From positions 3,224,001 through 3,288,000 of the forward strand of contig QYRS01000005.1 of the NCBI GenBank assembly GCA_006503535.1: a DNA stretch of 64,000 nucleotides, given 5' to 3'. Positions 21,606 through 32,332 of the stretch are shown here, piece after piece (position 1 is the stretch's first letter; every line of letters begins with the position of its first letter). Both the position numbers and the translations under genes were made by a program. The notes below the pieces were generated by a model, which worked only from the letters and a program-made list of their open reading frames with translations, did no database searches and was not told where the DNA came from. This DNA comes from Arthrinium phaeospermum. Taxonomy: Eukaryota; Ascomycota; Sordariomycetes; Amphisphaeriales; Apiosporaceae.

Positions 21606-23041
21606 GAACTGGATCTAGACCAACCAATCAAGCGCAGGTAATGAGTGATATGAAAAGCACCCTTTATGAGGTCTTGTATAGTAGACTTTTGGATAGATCA
21701 CAGTAGATTCGATACCCTGATAGATTGATTCCAATTCCCATGCTATGTGTCTTCTGGGGTGCTGAGCTGCCCTTTTTGAGTCACTTTATCTGTTGAACGT
21801 AGCCTAAAATGAGAAAGCCACATTCGCATGTCGCCAACTTTCATCAACGAACCAGCCCTTTCACCCGTGCCGCTACGTATAAGCATCTCGATTCCTATTC
21901 TATTTTTAATCGAGGTGGGCAAGTTCATTCATCGAAGAACGCAGTCTGATATCATGATGTGCCGTAGCATGTCTGATTTGAGTTGTTGCACCGGAGTTGA
22001 GAGGAGTGTGCGGCATCCCCTCTCCACCCGTCACAATTGAGATCAACCAACCCACCACCGCTCATACATCGTACAGAAAGAAGCTGGGGCGTCGCAGCCC
22101 AATCAACACCCAATTCATTGCAAGTGAACCCGAAACGAGAGATCAACCGAAAATCATGTTGCCCTGGACCGTATAAACTCAATTCAGAAGCCATCATACC
22201 CAATGACGAAACCCGCGAGAACGCCAACATGCTGCACGTCGTTCCAGCGTGATCTTCAATCAACGTAGGTCATTGCCAAGAGGCTCCTCCGCGACAGTGG
22301 CGGCTGCTGCAAAAATCTCACGTCGGAGGCTCCGGATATTCGAGACTCCATGCAATGTATGCTTGATGCACCATTGAAACGAGTCAGTCAATGGAGTGCG
22401 AGGCGACTTGCTCGGGTTTCGCGCTCTGTATCGTCGGGTGTTATCCAGGATCGCAGACTTCCAAGCTGGTCGGGAATTGATTCAGCAGCATGACGTCGAC
22501 AGTGGCTGATTGTAGCTTGAAGCCACCCAAACAGGGTTAGCACCGCCACAGCTACAGACAAAGAGGAAAGGGGACGCGGTTGGCGCCCGCCTTCATGCCC
22601 GCCTCACCAGCAGCAGCTCGAGACTGTCTGGCGCACCAACCAGCCAACTTTCCAACATGCCGGGCCAGCTAGCTAGTCAGCAGCAAGCACTTGCCACGTT
22701 GTGCTGGCCGGCTTTGTCGTACATAAAAAAGGCGATCTAAAGCCAAGGCCGTTTCATCTGAAATTTCCTTGGTCTTTCTCCACTCTCTTCTTTCAGGCAC
22801 CACGCACCTGAGACCCTTTTTCGGAGCAGATTCACCATTCGCGCTTTCCGTTCCCGTGCGAATCTCCCGCCCGGCGCCAGGCCCATCATTACATCATCGC
22901 TGCACGCCCTTGGGAAAAAGCCAGCTGAAAAAAAAGACGCCCGCCGGCCCCACCTGCCAGGCCCCAACGAAGCTAGAAGGCAGGAAACAGAAGAAGAGAA
23001 GGAAGGGTTGGGGACAGAGTTTTGGGAAGGGAAAAGGCGCA
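21606..23041. other. Intergenic, with 5' region of the glycine-zipper gene
   Basis: No gene recognised. The region from about 22740 to 23041 is CT/GA-rich with an ACATAAAAAAGG box near 22720, consistent with the promoter and long 5' leader of the next gene. Confidence 0.5.
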
Positions 23042-23779
23042 ATGTCTAATTCCGAGTACTACTACGGCGGGGGCGGTAGTGGAGGTGGCAGTCAGCCCTA
23101 CGGCGGCGGTTACGGACAGCAGCAGCAGCAGCACTCCTCACCGCCTTACCCACCGCAGAATCAATACTCTGCACCTCCTCCCCCGAATGGGCAGTACGGC
23201 GCATCACCGCCGCCTCAATACGGGGGAGCCCCTCTCGGCTATCAGGGCGGCGCCGATCACCCAGCTGCACCGTATGGCCACCAGCCTCCCCCGCAGCATC
23301 CATCGCAGGGCGGTTGGGGTGGGCCGCCCCCGACGCATTCTCCGGCTTACGGTCAGCAGCAGGGTGGTCACTACAATCAGCAGCAAGGAGGTCCCTACTA
23401 CGGCCAGGCGGGAGAGCAACAGCACCAGCAGCAGCAGCGTTGGGACCCCAATTCCGCGCCGCCCACTGGCCCCTATCCTCCCACGGGGGCCAACGATAAA
23501 GGCTTGATGGGCGCGATGGGCGGCGGGGCCCTCGGCGCTTTTGCCGGCGGCCAGGCTGGCCATGGTTTCCTTGGCGCGGTGGGTGGTGCTGTGGCCGGCT
23601 CCATGCTTGAAGATCGCTTTGGCGGCAAGAAGGACAAGAAGAAGAAGGGCAGCAAGGACAAGAAGGACAAGAAGGACAAGAAGGACAAAAAGGACAAGAA
23701 GTCAAAGAAGCATGGCAAGAAGAAGGGCAGTGGCAGCAGCAGCAGCAGCTCGTCGAGCTCGTCAAGTGACTCTGACTAA
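23042..23779 (+). CDS. Glycine-zipper protein with Q/G/P-rich head and KKD-rich tail
   Basis: Single exon, 245 residues. Residues 1-150 are low complexity, rich in Gly, Gln, Pro and Tyr (YGGGYGQQQQQ, repeated PPQYGG/GGHYNQQQGG), prion- or annexin-head-like. Residues about 155-195 (GLMGAMGGGALGAFAGGQAGHGFLGAVGGAVAGSMLEDRF) form two glycine-zipper helices of the 2TM/17-kDa-antigen type, able to pack in membranes. The tail is a run of KKDKKDKK units followed by polyserine and DSD. Similar proteins are common in filamentous fungi but lack a defined role. The start is the first ATG in a good context (GCGCAATGTC). Confidence 0.75.
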   Translation: MSNSEYYYGGGGSGGGSQPYGGGYGQQQQQHSSPPYPPQNQYSAPPPPNGQYGASPPPQYGGAPLGYQGGADHPAAPYGHQPPPQHPSQGGWGGPPPTHSPAYGQQQGGHYNQQQGGPYYGQAGEQQHQQQQRWDPNSAPPTGPYPPTGANDKGLMGAMGGGALGAFAGGQAGHGFLGAVGGAVAGSMLEDRFGGKKDKKKKGSKDKKDKKDKKDKKDKKSKKHGKKKGSGSSSSSSSSSSSDSD

Positions 23780-26266
23780 ACTGAATTGCAGGGAACAAAA
23801 CTGACCTCGGCTGTCTTTGTTCTACATTCCTTCTGTTTCATTCGCCTTGTTTGGAGCAGGTCGTATCTCGCGAACGCGAAATGCGGAGTGGTGCCACGAT
23901 CTTATGGGGATTCTCATCTCGCAGCTTGGAATTGGCCTAGAATTAGTCCATGTGTGGGTGAGAATATGTATACAGTGTCTGGGCTCTCATGTGTTTTTTA
24001 TGCTCCTTTTGCGGGGAGGCAGCAGGCGTATCCCGTCGCAGGTTGCACCCGATCCAGTCGCCAGCACAGCAATATCGGTCAAGTGATCTATCCTTAATCT
24101 ACTCACCACACGATGTCGTCTCTGGAGAAGGCCGCGATGCAGCGCGGAGAAAGAATCTGTGCGCCTCGTGACGGCCTGGATCATGCAACTCGACACTGCG
24201 CCGCCCGCGCGGTCGTTCGATATGTAAAGTACTGGCATATAAAAGGCGTCGAAGGATTGGTCTGTATGTATGCAGAGTTGCATGCGCGATGGGTCGGGCG
24301 CGTCAATAGAAATTCTATGCACTTGCATATGTGGCCAGCGCTTCCTGCGAACCGGCTGATCGTGGTGCGTTCGGAGATAAACAGTCGGTTGCACCTTGCG
24401 GTCACGAGGGAGACGAGGGGGGGGACGAGGGGGACGAGGAGCCGGTTCTGGTTTCTGCACGCTGCATCCAGACCGTCGCTGCACCAGTGTCAGTGCATAT
24501 GCACTGTATGTGTGTGTATGGGGGAAGTTGGGAAAAAGTGTGGTGACTCCGCAAAACGGCCAACACCGCAAGACTGCCCACTGCCTGCTACTACGCCTCA
24601 CTTTGTCGCGCCGGTCGGGTGTATGGAGTAAGGTTGGGGTTCCAGGCATTCAATAACCCAAATCATGGGGTCTGGGAAAAAGGGGGAAGTCCGCGACTCG
24701 GGCGACTCTGGTCGAGGGCCGCAACTCCGTACAACAGAGAGTGGCATCTCGCATTCCCTCCCCCACGAGCAGCAAGTACATACACGAGCCCATGGTGCCC
24801 GATCGGACGAGACAGTTGCGGCCTTGTCACACAATTTCCGGATTGATACACAATACAATGCTACCTGAACTGAACTCTCGAACGTTGGCCATTAAAGGAC
24901 CTTCGATGATCCGCAGCTTATAGGCTTGGCAGAGGGCATACTGGGCTTGCAGCTTGCAAACTTGTGCTGCCCAATTCCAATAGCCAAGGAGAAAGGATGG
25001 AGCTATTCAATATTCGGTATGCACAAGAGTCAGGCCTGTGCAGACCAACCCGGAAGTCCAGACACCAGGCGACCCCGTGCGTGGCGTGGGCGGCAGTTGG
25101 CGGTGTTGCAGTTGCGACGCCAATGATGCTTGCACTCACTTATGCCTGCCAGGTTTCCAATGGCTGCTTCCATTAACGGGAAACTGGCAATTGGGCATGG
25201 TGGCGGCAGATGGGAAACACTTTACCAAACGGAAGCAGATCAAACAAGCTCAAAAAGCAATGACGACATAGCAAATGGCAGCCCCGAGTCAGTTGCTGGC
25301 AAAACTCGTTAAAGGGATTGACAATTTAAGCGGAAACGTGCGAGAAACCACTAGAGCCAAGAACTGGAAAGGACGCCGGCAGTAACAGAAAAAAGCTGAG
25401 GCTTGCAGGCGAATGAGAGTGTGTACCTGGCAGGCTTGCACAGGTACGGCATGGCACAGGCATTAGTTTGGGGCAATGGATTATGGGATAGGGATAGTGC
25501 TGGATACAGTATGTATACGATTAAGTGCCTATTCTAGGCGACGCCCGGAAGCACCGGTCGAATCCCTACAAATTGGCCGAGAGGCTCAAGTGTCCGCCTA
25601 AGAGGGACGTCATGGCCAACAGTGGGGCCCCGGCCGAATTTGCACCTTTCATGCCGAGAATAGGGCCGCCCACCTCTTTCTTGGCCGCCACCGCGCAATC
25701 GCGGCTGGACGACATCTCGACGACTTCACGGTCGCATTGCGCATTCAGCGACACCAGCAACATCACGACTTCGCGCGATGGGTTTTCCGGCAGCGGCGGG
25801 TTGGGAGCAGCCATGGCTCGCGAGGGTGCTGGGACCTCGATGGTGTGCTGCATGTCCATCAACCATGGATAGGGGCCATCCGGCGGCTTCACGGTGATAT
25901 GGTGGAAACTGGGCCGGCCCCACCCAGTAACAACAACAAAAAAATCAAGTGAGCGGCATGGCAGGCCAGATGTTTGCACGATGGGGCGAGCGATGTCATC
26001 GAACGCTTACGGCTGACTAGTAGCAGTAGCTGTCGAGATGCGCGGCAGCAAAAAATCGAGAAATAAGAACGGCCATATCTGCATGCTCTCTCGACTTCCT
26101 GTTCCGGTACTTGAGATAGTACAGTTGACGGCTTATATTAGCAGTTGATTGGTGTTGTTGTGCCTGACTTTGTCCTCCCCCTCCTCCTCTTGTTCAACCC
26201 TCCACACACACCACATACTTCTCACACCCACACACAGGGAAGAAGAAGCAAGTCCCATCAGCCAAG
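23780..26266. other. Intergenic, no gene supported
   Basis: Several open frames (for example 24113-24631 plus and 25566-25979 minus) lack motifs and splice support. The last 100 bases before 26267 are pyrimidine/CA-rich (CACACACCACATACTTCTCA), typical of a fungal 5' leader. Confidence 0.5.
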
Positions 26267-28057
26267 ATGTCGTCGTACTTGCCTTCTTTCTCGCAGCCGG
26301 CGTCGAGGCGGAATTCGTTTGCCGCCTCGCGTGCCAACAGCTATGTGCGCTCGCGCCCCGGCTCCCCCAACGGCTCGCGCGCCAACACGGTCGTCGCGTC
26401 GCGGAGGAATTCCTTCTCGCGGCCGACGAGTGAGCATGTCCCGACCGAGAAGGACGAAGACACCGAGGCCGAGGCGGCCGAGCAGAACGCCGGCCTCTAC
26501 ATCCCCAAGAACGAAAAGGGTGAGCCCATGGCCGGCCGCATCGTCGGCGGCAAGTTCGACACGCCCGAGGCGGCCGAGATCGACAGCGACTTTGGCACCA
26601 TCAAGAAGGTCGACATCGACATGCCCCTGACCCTGACCGAGATCGTCAACGAGAACGGCAAGGAGTACATTGTGCTCAACTTCGCCACCGGCGACAAGCA
26701 GAACCCCTTCAACTGGAACGCCTGGTACAAGCGCAGTATCTCGACCATCCTCAACCTCATGACCCTCTTCATCGGTCTGGCCACCACGGCCTACTCGTCC
26801 GGTATCGGCAGCATGTGCAAGGAGTTTGGCGTCTCCGAGTTCTACGGCCAGCTCGGTCTCTTCACCTTCAACATCTCCTGCGCCATCGCCCCCATGGTCC
26901 TCGCCCCCTTCTGCGAGCTGACGGGCCGCAAGGTCGTCTACTCGGGCGCCTTCCTCGCCTTCTCCCTGCTCTTCATCGGTCTGGCCCTCGCCAAGAACAT
27001 CGCCACCATCATCGGCCTGCGACTGCTGCTCGGTCTCTTCGGCTGTGTCGGCACCATTCTCGTCGGTGGCACTTTCGACGACATGTACGAGCCCCGCCAC
27101 CGCGGTCGCCCCATGGCCATGTTCAGTTTCGTCGCCATCTTCGGAACCGTCTCGGCCCCCATCTACGCCGGCTTCATCGACCAGGCCATCGGCTGGCGCT
27201 GGATCGAGGGTGTGCAGGGTATCGCCAACGTGCCCCTGCTGCTCCTCATCTTCTTCTACTTCCCCGAGACCCGCGGTGGTGTCGAGCTGCACCGCCGCGC
27301 CAAGGCTCTCCGTGCCGCCACCGGCGACGAGCGCTACGTCTCCGAGGGTGATATCCTGACCCCCTCGCTGCAGTCCATGCTGAAGGCCTCGTCCGTCAAG
27401 GCCATCCACATGCTGATCACCGAGCCCGTCGTCTTCTCCTTCGGCCTCTGGATCGCCTTCTGCTGGGCCGTCGCCTTCATGTTCTTGTCCGTCATCCCCA
27501 TCACCTTCCAAGAGAAGCGCGGCTGGAACGAGGGCGTCGCCGGTCTCCCCTACATCTCGCTCGCCATCGGCACCACGCTCGGCTGGGCCGCCCACCACCT
27601 GCAGATGCGCAAGTACAACCGCCTCACCGACGACCCCAACATCAAGGTCACCCCCGAGGCCCGCCTCTACGGCGCCATGTACGGCGCCGTCTTCCTGCCC
27701 ATCGGCCTCTTCGTCTACTCCTTCACCCAGTACGCCCAGCTGTCGTGGGTCGGCCCCGCCATCGGCCTGGCCCCCATCGCCTTCGGCATCTTCTTCGTGT
27801 TCGAGTCCACCTACTCCTACACGGCCGACTGCTACGGCGAGAGTGCCTCGTCCGCCATCGCCGCCCAGGGTTTCCTCCGTAACACCCTCGGCGCCGTCAC
27901 CCCCCTGTTCGCCAGCGCCTTCTTCCACAACGTCGGCTCCCAGTACGCCGGCCTCATCCTCGCCCTCTTCGGCAGCGCCCTGAGCACGATCCCCTTCGTC
28001 ATGTTCAAGTACGGCCACCAGCTCCGCAAGAGAAGTAAGATGGCCCCCAAGGAGTAA
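26267..28057 (+). CDS. MFS transporter with Ser/Arg-rich cytosolic N-terminus
   Basis: Intronless, 596 residues. The first 150 residues are cytosolic, with RRNSF repeated at about residues 14 and 45 and S/R-rich linkers (RANSYVRSRPGSPNGSRANT). Each RRNS is a good basophilic-kinase consensus. Membrane segments start at WYKRSISTILNLMTLFIGLATT. The loop 2-3 motif is PFCELTGRKVVYSGAF; TM5 has GTILVGGTFDDMYEPRHRGRPMAMFSFVAIFGT; loop 6 has FFYFPETRGG. This is the DHA1 12-TM multidrug resistance arrangement. Strong C-ending codon bias suggests good expression and creates a long antisense open frame. Substrate unknown. Confidence 0.88.
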   Translation: MSSYLPSFSQPASRRNSFAASRANSYVRSRPGSPNGSRANTVVASRRNSFSRPTSEHVPTEKDEDTEAEAAEQNAGLYIPKNEKGEPMAGRIVGGKFDTPEAAEIDSDFGTIKKVDIDMPLTLTEIVNENGKEYIVLNFATGDKQNPFNWNAWYKRSISTILNLMTLFIGLATTAYSSGIGSMCKEFGVSEFYGQLGLFTFNISCAIAPMVLAPFCELTGRKVVYSGAFLAFSLLFIGLALAKNIATIIGLRLLLGLFGCVGTILVGGTFDDMYEPRHRGRPMAMFSFVAIFGTVSAPIYAGFIDQAIGWRWIEGVQGIANVPLLLLIFFYFPETRGGVELHRRAKALRAATGDERYVSEGDILTPSLQSMLKASSVKAIHMLITEPVVFSFGLWIAFCWAVAFMFLSVIPITFQEKRGWNEGVAGLPYISLAIGTTLGWAAHHLQMRKYNRLTDDPNIKVTPEARLYGAMYGAVFLPIGLFVYSFTQYAQLSWVGPAIGLAPIAFGIFFVFESTYSYTADCYGESASSAIAAQGFLRNTLGAVTPLFASAFFHNVGSQYAGLILALFGSALSTIPFVMFKYGHQLRKRSKMAPKE

Positions 28058-31000
28058 ATTTGCTCCTCCTGACGACGGGACACATCGAAACCTCGATCCA
28101 AAAAACAGTAAAAAAGTAGGGAGTGGGAAACCAAACAAAAAAACAAACATCAACACGAAGGCAATGATTTTGAGCATATCATGAACCCTTTCATGCAATA
28201 TTTTCTGTTGCATATCATGTGGCGTCTATTCCGGCATAGCATTTAATCGCACATCAATTTTTAGCTTGTATAATCTTTTTAACCCCAGCAACAACTACGA
28301 CTACCATGTATATACCTTCTACCTTTCTGCTGGGCTTAAAACCTGGGGCGATTTCTCGGCCACAATAATAAGAGAATCTCGTATATCCCCTCCCGAACAT
28401 CTGCTTCCTCGCTTTCGTCTTTATAACCATGTGAATGTGTACAGCTGTGCTGCTTACTGTTGCCTCCGCCCGCCCTGATCCTCGACCAAATATGGAAGAC
28501 TGCCGTCGTCCTACTCTTCCATTTCTTAAGTTACAGTAACAGCCTTCTCGTAGTTGAACACCTTGTAGCGCAGCATCAACCCGTCGTGTCGATCTCTCTC
28601 TGAGATCTGCACCCGAGCCCGTCCGTGCCTGGCAGGCACTGTGCCCAAGAGCACGGCCGCGAGCCTACTCGTGTTGATCAGGCCGATCAATGGTTTCTTG
28701 CCCGGGCACCCGGGTCAGCCGGTCGTACGAGTACGAGAGAGGCGACTCGGAGCCGCCTTGATGGTCAATGTGCTTGGCCCCTGACCGAAGGGATTGACCG
28801 TGTGGTCAAAATTGCCCATCATCCCAAAGTCGGTTACGTTTGTTTACTATTGTGATGTGGATGCGCGATTCTTCTTTTTCTTCTTTTTTTCGATTCGAGT
28901 CTGACATTTCCATGCCAGCCTTGGGCTTTTTAGTGTTAGTTATTTCTTCCACTTTAGCCTCTTTGGTGGGACGGGTAAGTGTTCCGCAATGCCACGATCC
29001 TGAGATACGGCTCATGACGTTATTACTGTTTACTTGGAGTATTCAATGTTGGCCACCATGATAGAGTCAAGACTTTCCCATGACGACATCTTGTGATTAC
29101 ATATACCATAGATACAAGGTAGACTAGCTGCCATTTTATATCTCCTGCGAGACTGTCACTTTTCGGGTCGCGCAGGGAGCAGATCGATTCTTTGCAATCT
29201 CATAGTTGGTGCTAATGAACTACTTGTGTCTGTTCGTGGCTTTCCAATAAGAAGAGCTGCTAGGTAGAATCACAATTTGCTAGAGGGCGATCAGGGGCAA
29301 AGCACGTCAAACGAATAACGATGAGGGTGAGGCCTAGAGTCAGAAAGCATTATGCAAATCTAAGATAATTCACCGCCATGTAGGCCGTCACATCATATGG
29401 GGGAAATTTGATTGTCGATTGCCTTCGCAGTGGTGTTAGGAAGAGACGTATTGCTGTTGACACAAGCTTTGTGTAACTACATCGGGCCGGGTATTACCTA
29501 AGCTTGAACCGCCTGTTTCGGGTGGCTACCCGGATCACACACCACCGCATGGCTTTGCCACGTTGCTTGTGCACCTTGTGCGGCTCGGCTATCTGGGCTC
29601 AGGGGTCAGTTGTACAACTCAGCCCGGTCCCAGGAACCTACTCATGAGGGGGGCTGATTCAGGCTAAATCGAGCCGTGTTAGCTTGTTGGGTTGGTTTGA
29701 GGATAGAGGTAGCATACACTATCGGTAGCTCGAGTAGTTATGGGATGTTACATGGGATATGCAAGACTCCGACTTTCGTTCCATTTTTCCGTCAACGTAT
29801 CAAAAAGCCGTGTCATTCGTTTTTTGGTACGAAGGCATGTCAGATCGAAATAATAGTTCGGGCTGGCTGAATATCTTGTTCGTACGTGGCCCAACAAGGG
29901 AGATCCTAAGCAGGGGCATCATTAGATTCTTTCCATAATTCCCCTGAAAAGACAGAATGGTATCATTGTGTATAGCTCTCACCAGCCACTGCTTGTTCTA
30001 TGGGGTATTCATAATCACTGGAATAACTAACAACGCACATGGGTAACTTGGCCAAATCATTGAATACGAGCACGGCATTACCATGCAGAATATCTTGCCA
30101 AAGCGAATTGATGGAAGCAAATGTGGATTCCATGTACAGAGGTCACTCGCATGGCTTGCTTTGCTTCCATCCCTTTAGGTTTGATACGCCAGTTAGTATT
30201 CCCGCTGATTGTACGTGACCACATATGATCTCGATGACTGATGGCCAGCGAGAAACATGGATGTCTGAAGCATACTGCCCAGAGGCTTGTCTGCATTGTT
30301 CGTTTTCCAGTACAGCTATGGTATCCCATATTTAACCACCTTGTGATTCTATTATGAAAATTGGAGGCTGACAAGATGCTATGTATGTCAAATGTAACCC
30401 CTTATCCGGATAGTGTAGAAAATATCAGACTGCATAATCGACAGAATTCAATCTGGATCACTGCTTTCTAACACCAGGATTATAAGGGGTGGTGATAAGC
30501 TCTATTAGACTGTTAAGACGCTGACTTGACAAGGTCGTCCTTTTAGACGTGTTGGTTCGGTTGGTTAGAGCACTGGTTCCTTCGCCGTGACAAGGACCTC
30601 GTTGCGAGTCAGCCGTATCGGATAAGGTAAAAGAATTGACATCAAAAGTGACAGGTCAGATCTGCTGACTTAACTCGCCCAAGGAACGGGAGAGACATGA
30701 TGAAACTAGTAGAACTCGGAGAATTCCACTCGGGTAGGTTATCGGAATGAATAGAGTACGGGCGAGATGCTGGTAGATACGTGGCGACGTGTGCCGCTTA
30801 GATGCGACGTCGGCACTCGGTACCAAACCTCGACAACACCTGGCTGGCCGTTGCCTGCGACGCACCCCGATTGCGACTCTGAGAGCCAGGTTGATTGCTT
30901 TTCGCGATGTGACAGCCTGACAGTTGACAGCAGCAGCAACAAGGAACAACGCAGCGCCCGCGTTGCCCAAGTAGGAGTAGCTTCATTGTCCAGCACAGCA

Positions 31001-32332
31001 GCTAGTTTTAGGGCTGCTATTCCATGAATATCCACTTCACGTTCAATGGTCGAGATGTGACGTGTACTTGGAGCCCACCAAAATGGAAGAAGAATCGACA
31101 GTATGAATATCGATATGCCCTTGTGTTATCGCTGGAATCAACATCGAGATTTTTCTTCGAGGCTTGATGCTAGCTGGACAGCCCCCCTTTTCTTATTCTG
31201 TTGTAAGCGCAGGTGGAGGTGCGCTGGACAGGTTCTAAGCCTATCGCGGCCGCATTAAATATTTCGGGCACTTAAAATTGGCTATTGGTGCCCCAGCAAC
31301 GGCGCCAACCCACTCAGCGGAGACCTGCGCTTGCTGGGCTACAGGGGACCTTGAGCGCCCAATTAGGTGTTGCTTCCAGCAGGGAGCAGCCGTTCTTGGC
31401 CAACCGGAAAAGAGGCCCGAGCGGTGCGTCATTGCGCTGGCGAATTGAACACGAGCAAATGCATCGAGTGTTGTTCCCCTTTGTTTTCCTGACTTGCAGC
31501 GCCCTCGCGGCGTTCGATTGGCGAGAGGAAGACATGCATGAGCAGGAGACTGGAGAAGGAATCTTGGGGGCTCGAGATTGCATGTCGCATGGCAGGAAAC
31601 CCGTGGGTTCAAATACTGGATACTACGACTTGAGGTCGCAACTGAGAGGGAACATCCGATCGCGAAGTCGGAAGGGGAGTCTCAGTCCTGTGTCAGGTCG
31701 ACAGTATGATAGTGATGTTGGTAACATAACAGGCCCTGCACTGTCAGACGTGCTTCACCTTCACGGAACGCTGCAAACCACATGTCAGCCAGCCAGCTCC
31801 TATCCGATTTGGTGGGTCAGTTAGTCAGATCAGGACGTCAAATTGACTACCTCTCTCTACCCGTGGCCTTGTTGCAGGTACACATCAATTACGCTCCTAT
31901 CGACTACAAGTACCCAGATTTTGAAAGGCAAATTATCAATCAAAGTTATGCGTCGAGGACAGCTGCGTTGTCAAGCTATTGTTGTTGTTGTCGTCGACCA
32001 GCAAGCTCCCAAAGTTGGTAGGTAATTTTAGCTGAGTGTAAGGCGCGGGAAGTTTGGGGTGGTGGGTTCTCTGTTTTAGTAGACCCGGCTTGCAGGTAGT
32101 GGCAGTTCAGTTCACCTGCACCTGGAGGGCGAGGGAGAAGCGCGAAGTACTGTACCTGCACCTCCAATTCCAACATTGATTGAACCCTCATTGAACCGCT
32201 ATCTTGCTCCAAGTTCGATTGATCGTCTGACGCCCGCCAGACTGGCCTATCCTATCCCATCCATTCATCCAGAACCGAGCATGCATTTGAGACCTTGGCA
32301 ACAGCGCATAGCAACATAATCATCCCCCCGGA
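28058..32332. other. Long gene-free stretch of about 4.3 kb
   Basis: Lower GC, no coding frame longer than about 180 codons, and no family motif. The only hint of structure is a tRNA-like A box near 30552. The last 300 bases are the promoter side of the ApsB/Mto1 gene. Confidence 0.55.
30545..30622 (+). other. tRNA-like remnant (A box plus weak B box)
   Basis: TGGTTCGGTTGGTTAGAGCA (30553-30572) is very close to a tRNA D-arm/A box, and its GTTC/GAGC arms can pair. GTTGCGAGTC at 30601 resembles a B box at about the right distance. The anticodon and T arms do not fold canonically, so this is a decayed tRNA or a SINE head rather than a working tRNA. Confidence 0.25.

Noticed and set aside
24113..24631. 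172-codon plus-strand open frame
   Set aside because: No motif, low-complexity GDEGG stretch from a G-rich run, no splice context.
25566..25979. 137-codon minus-strand open frame
   Set aside because: Reads like plausible protein in places but has no recognised motif, no splice partner and no start context support; not called.
26258..28213. 651-codon open frame on the minus strand
   Set aside because: It lies entirely antisense to the MFS gene and its composition (Glu/Gly/Asp/Val-rich without motifs) is the mirror of strong C-ending codon bias.
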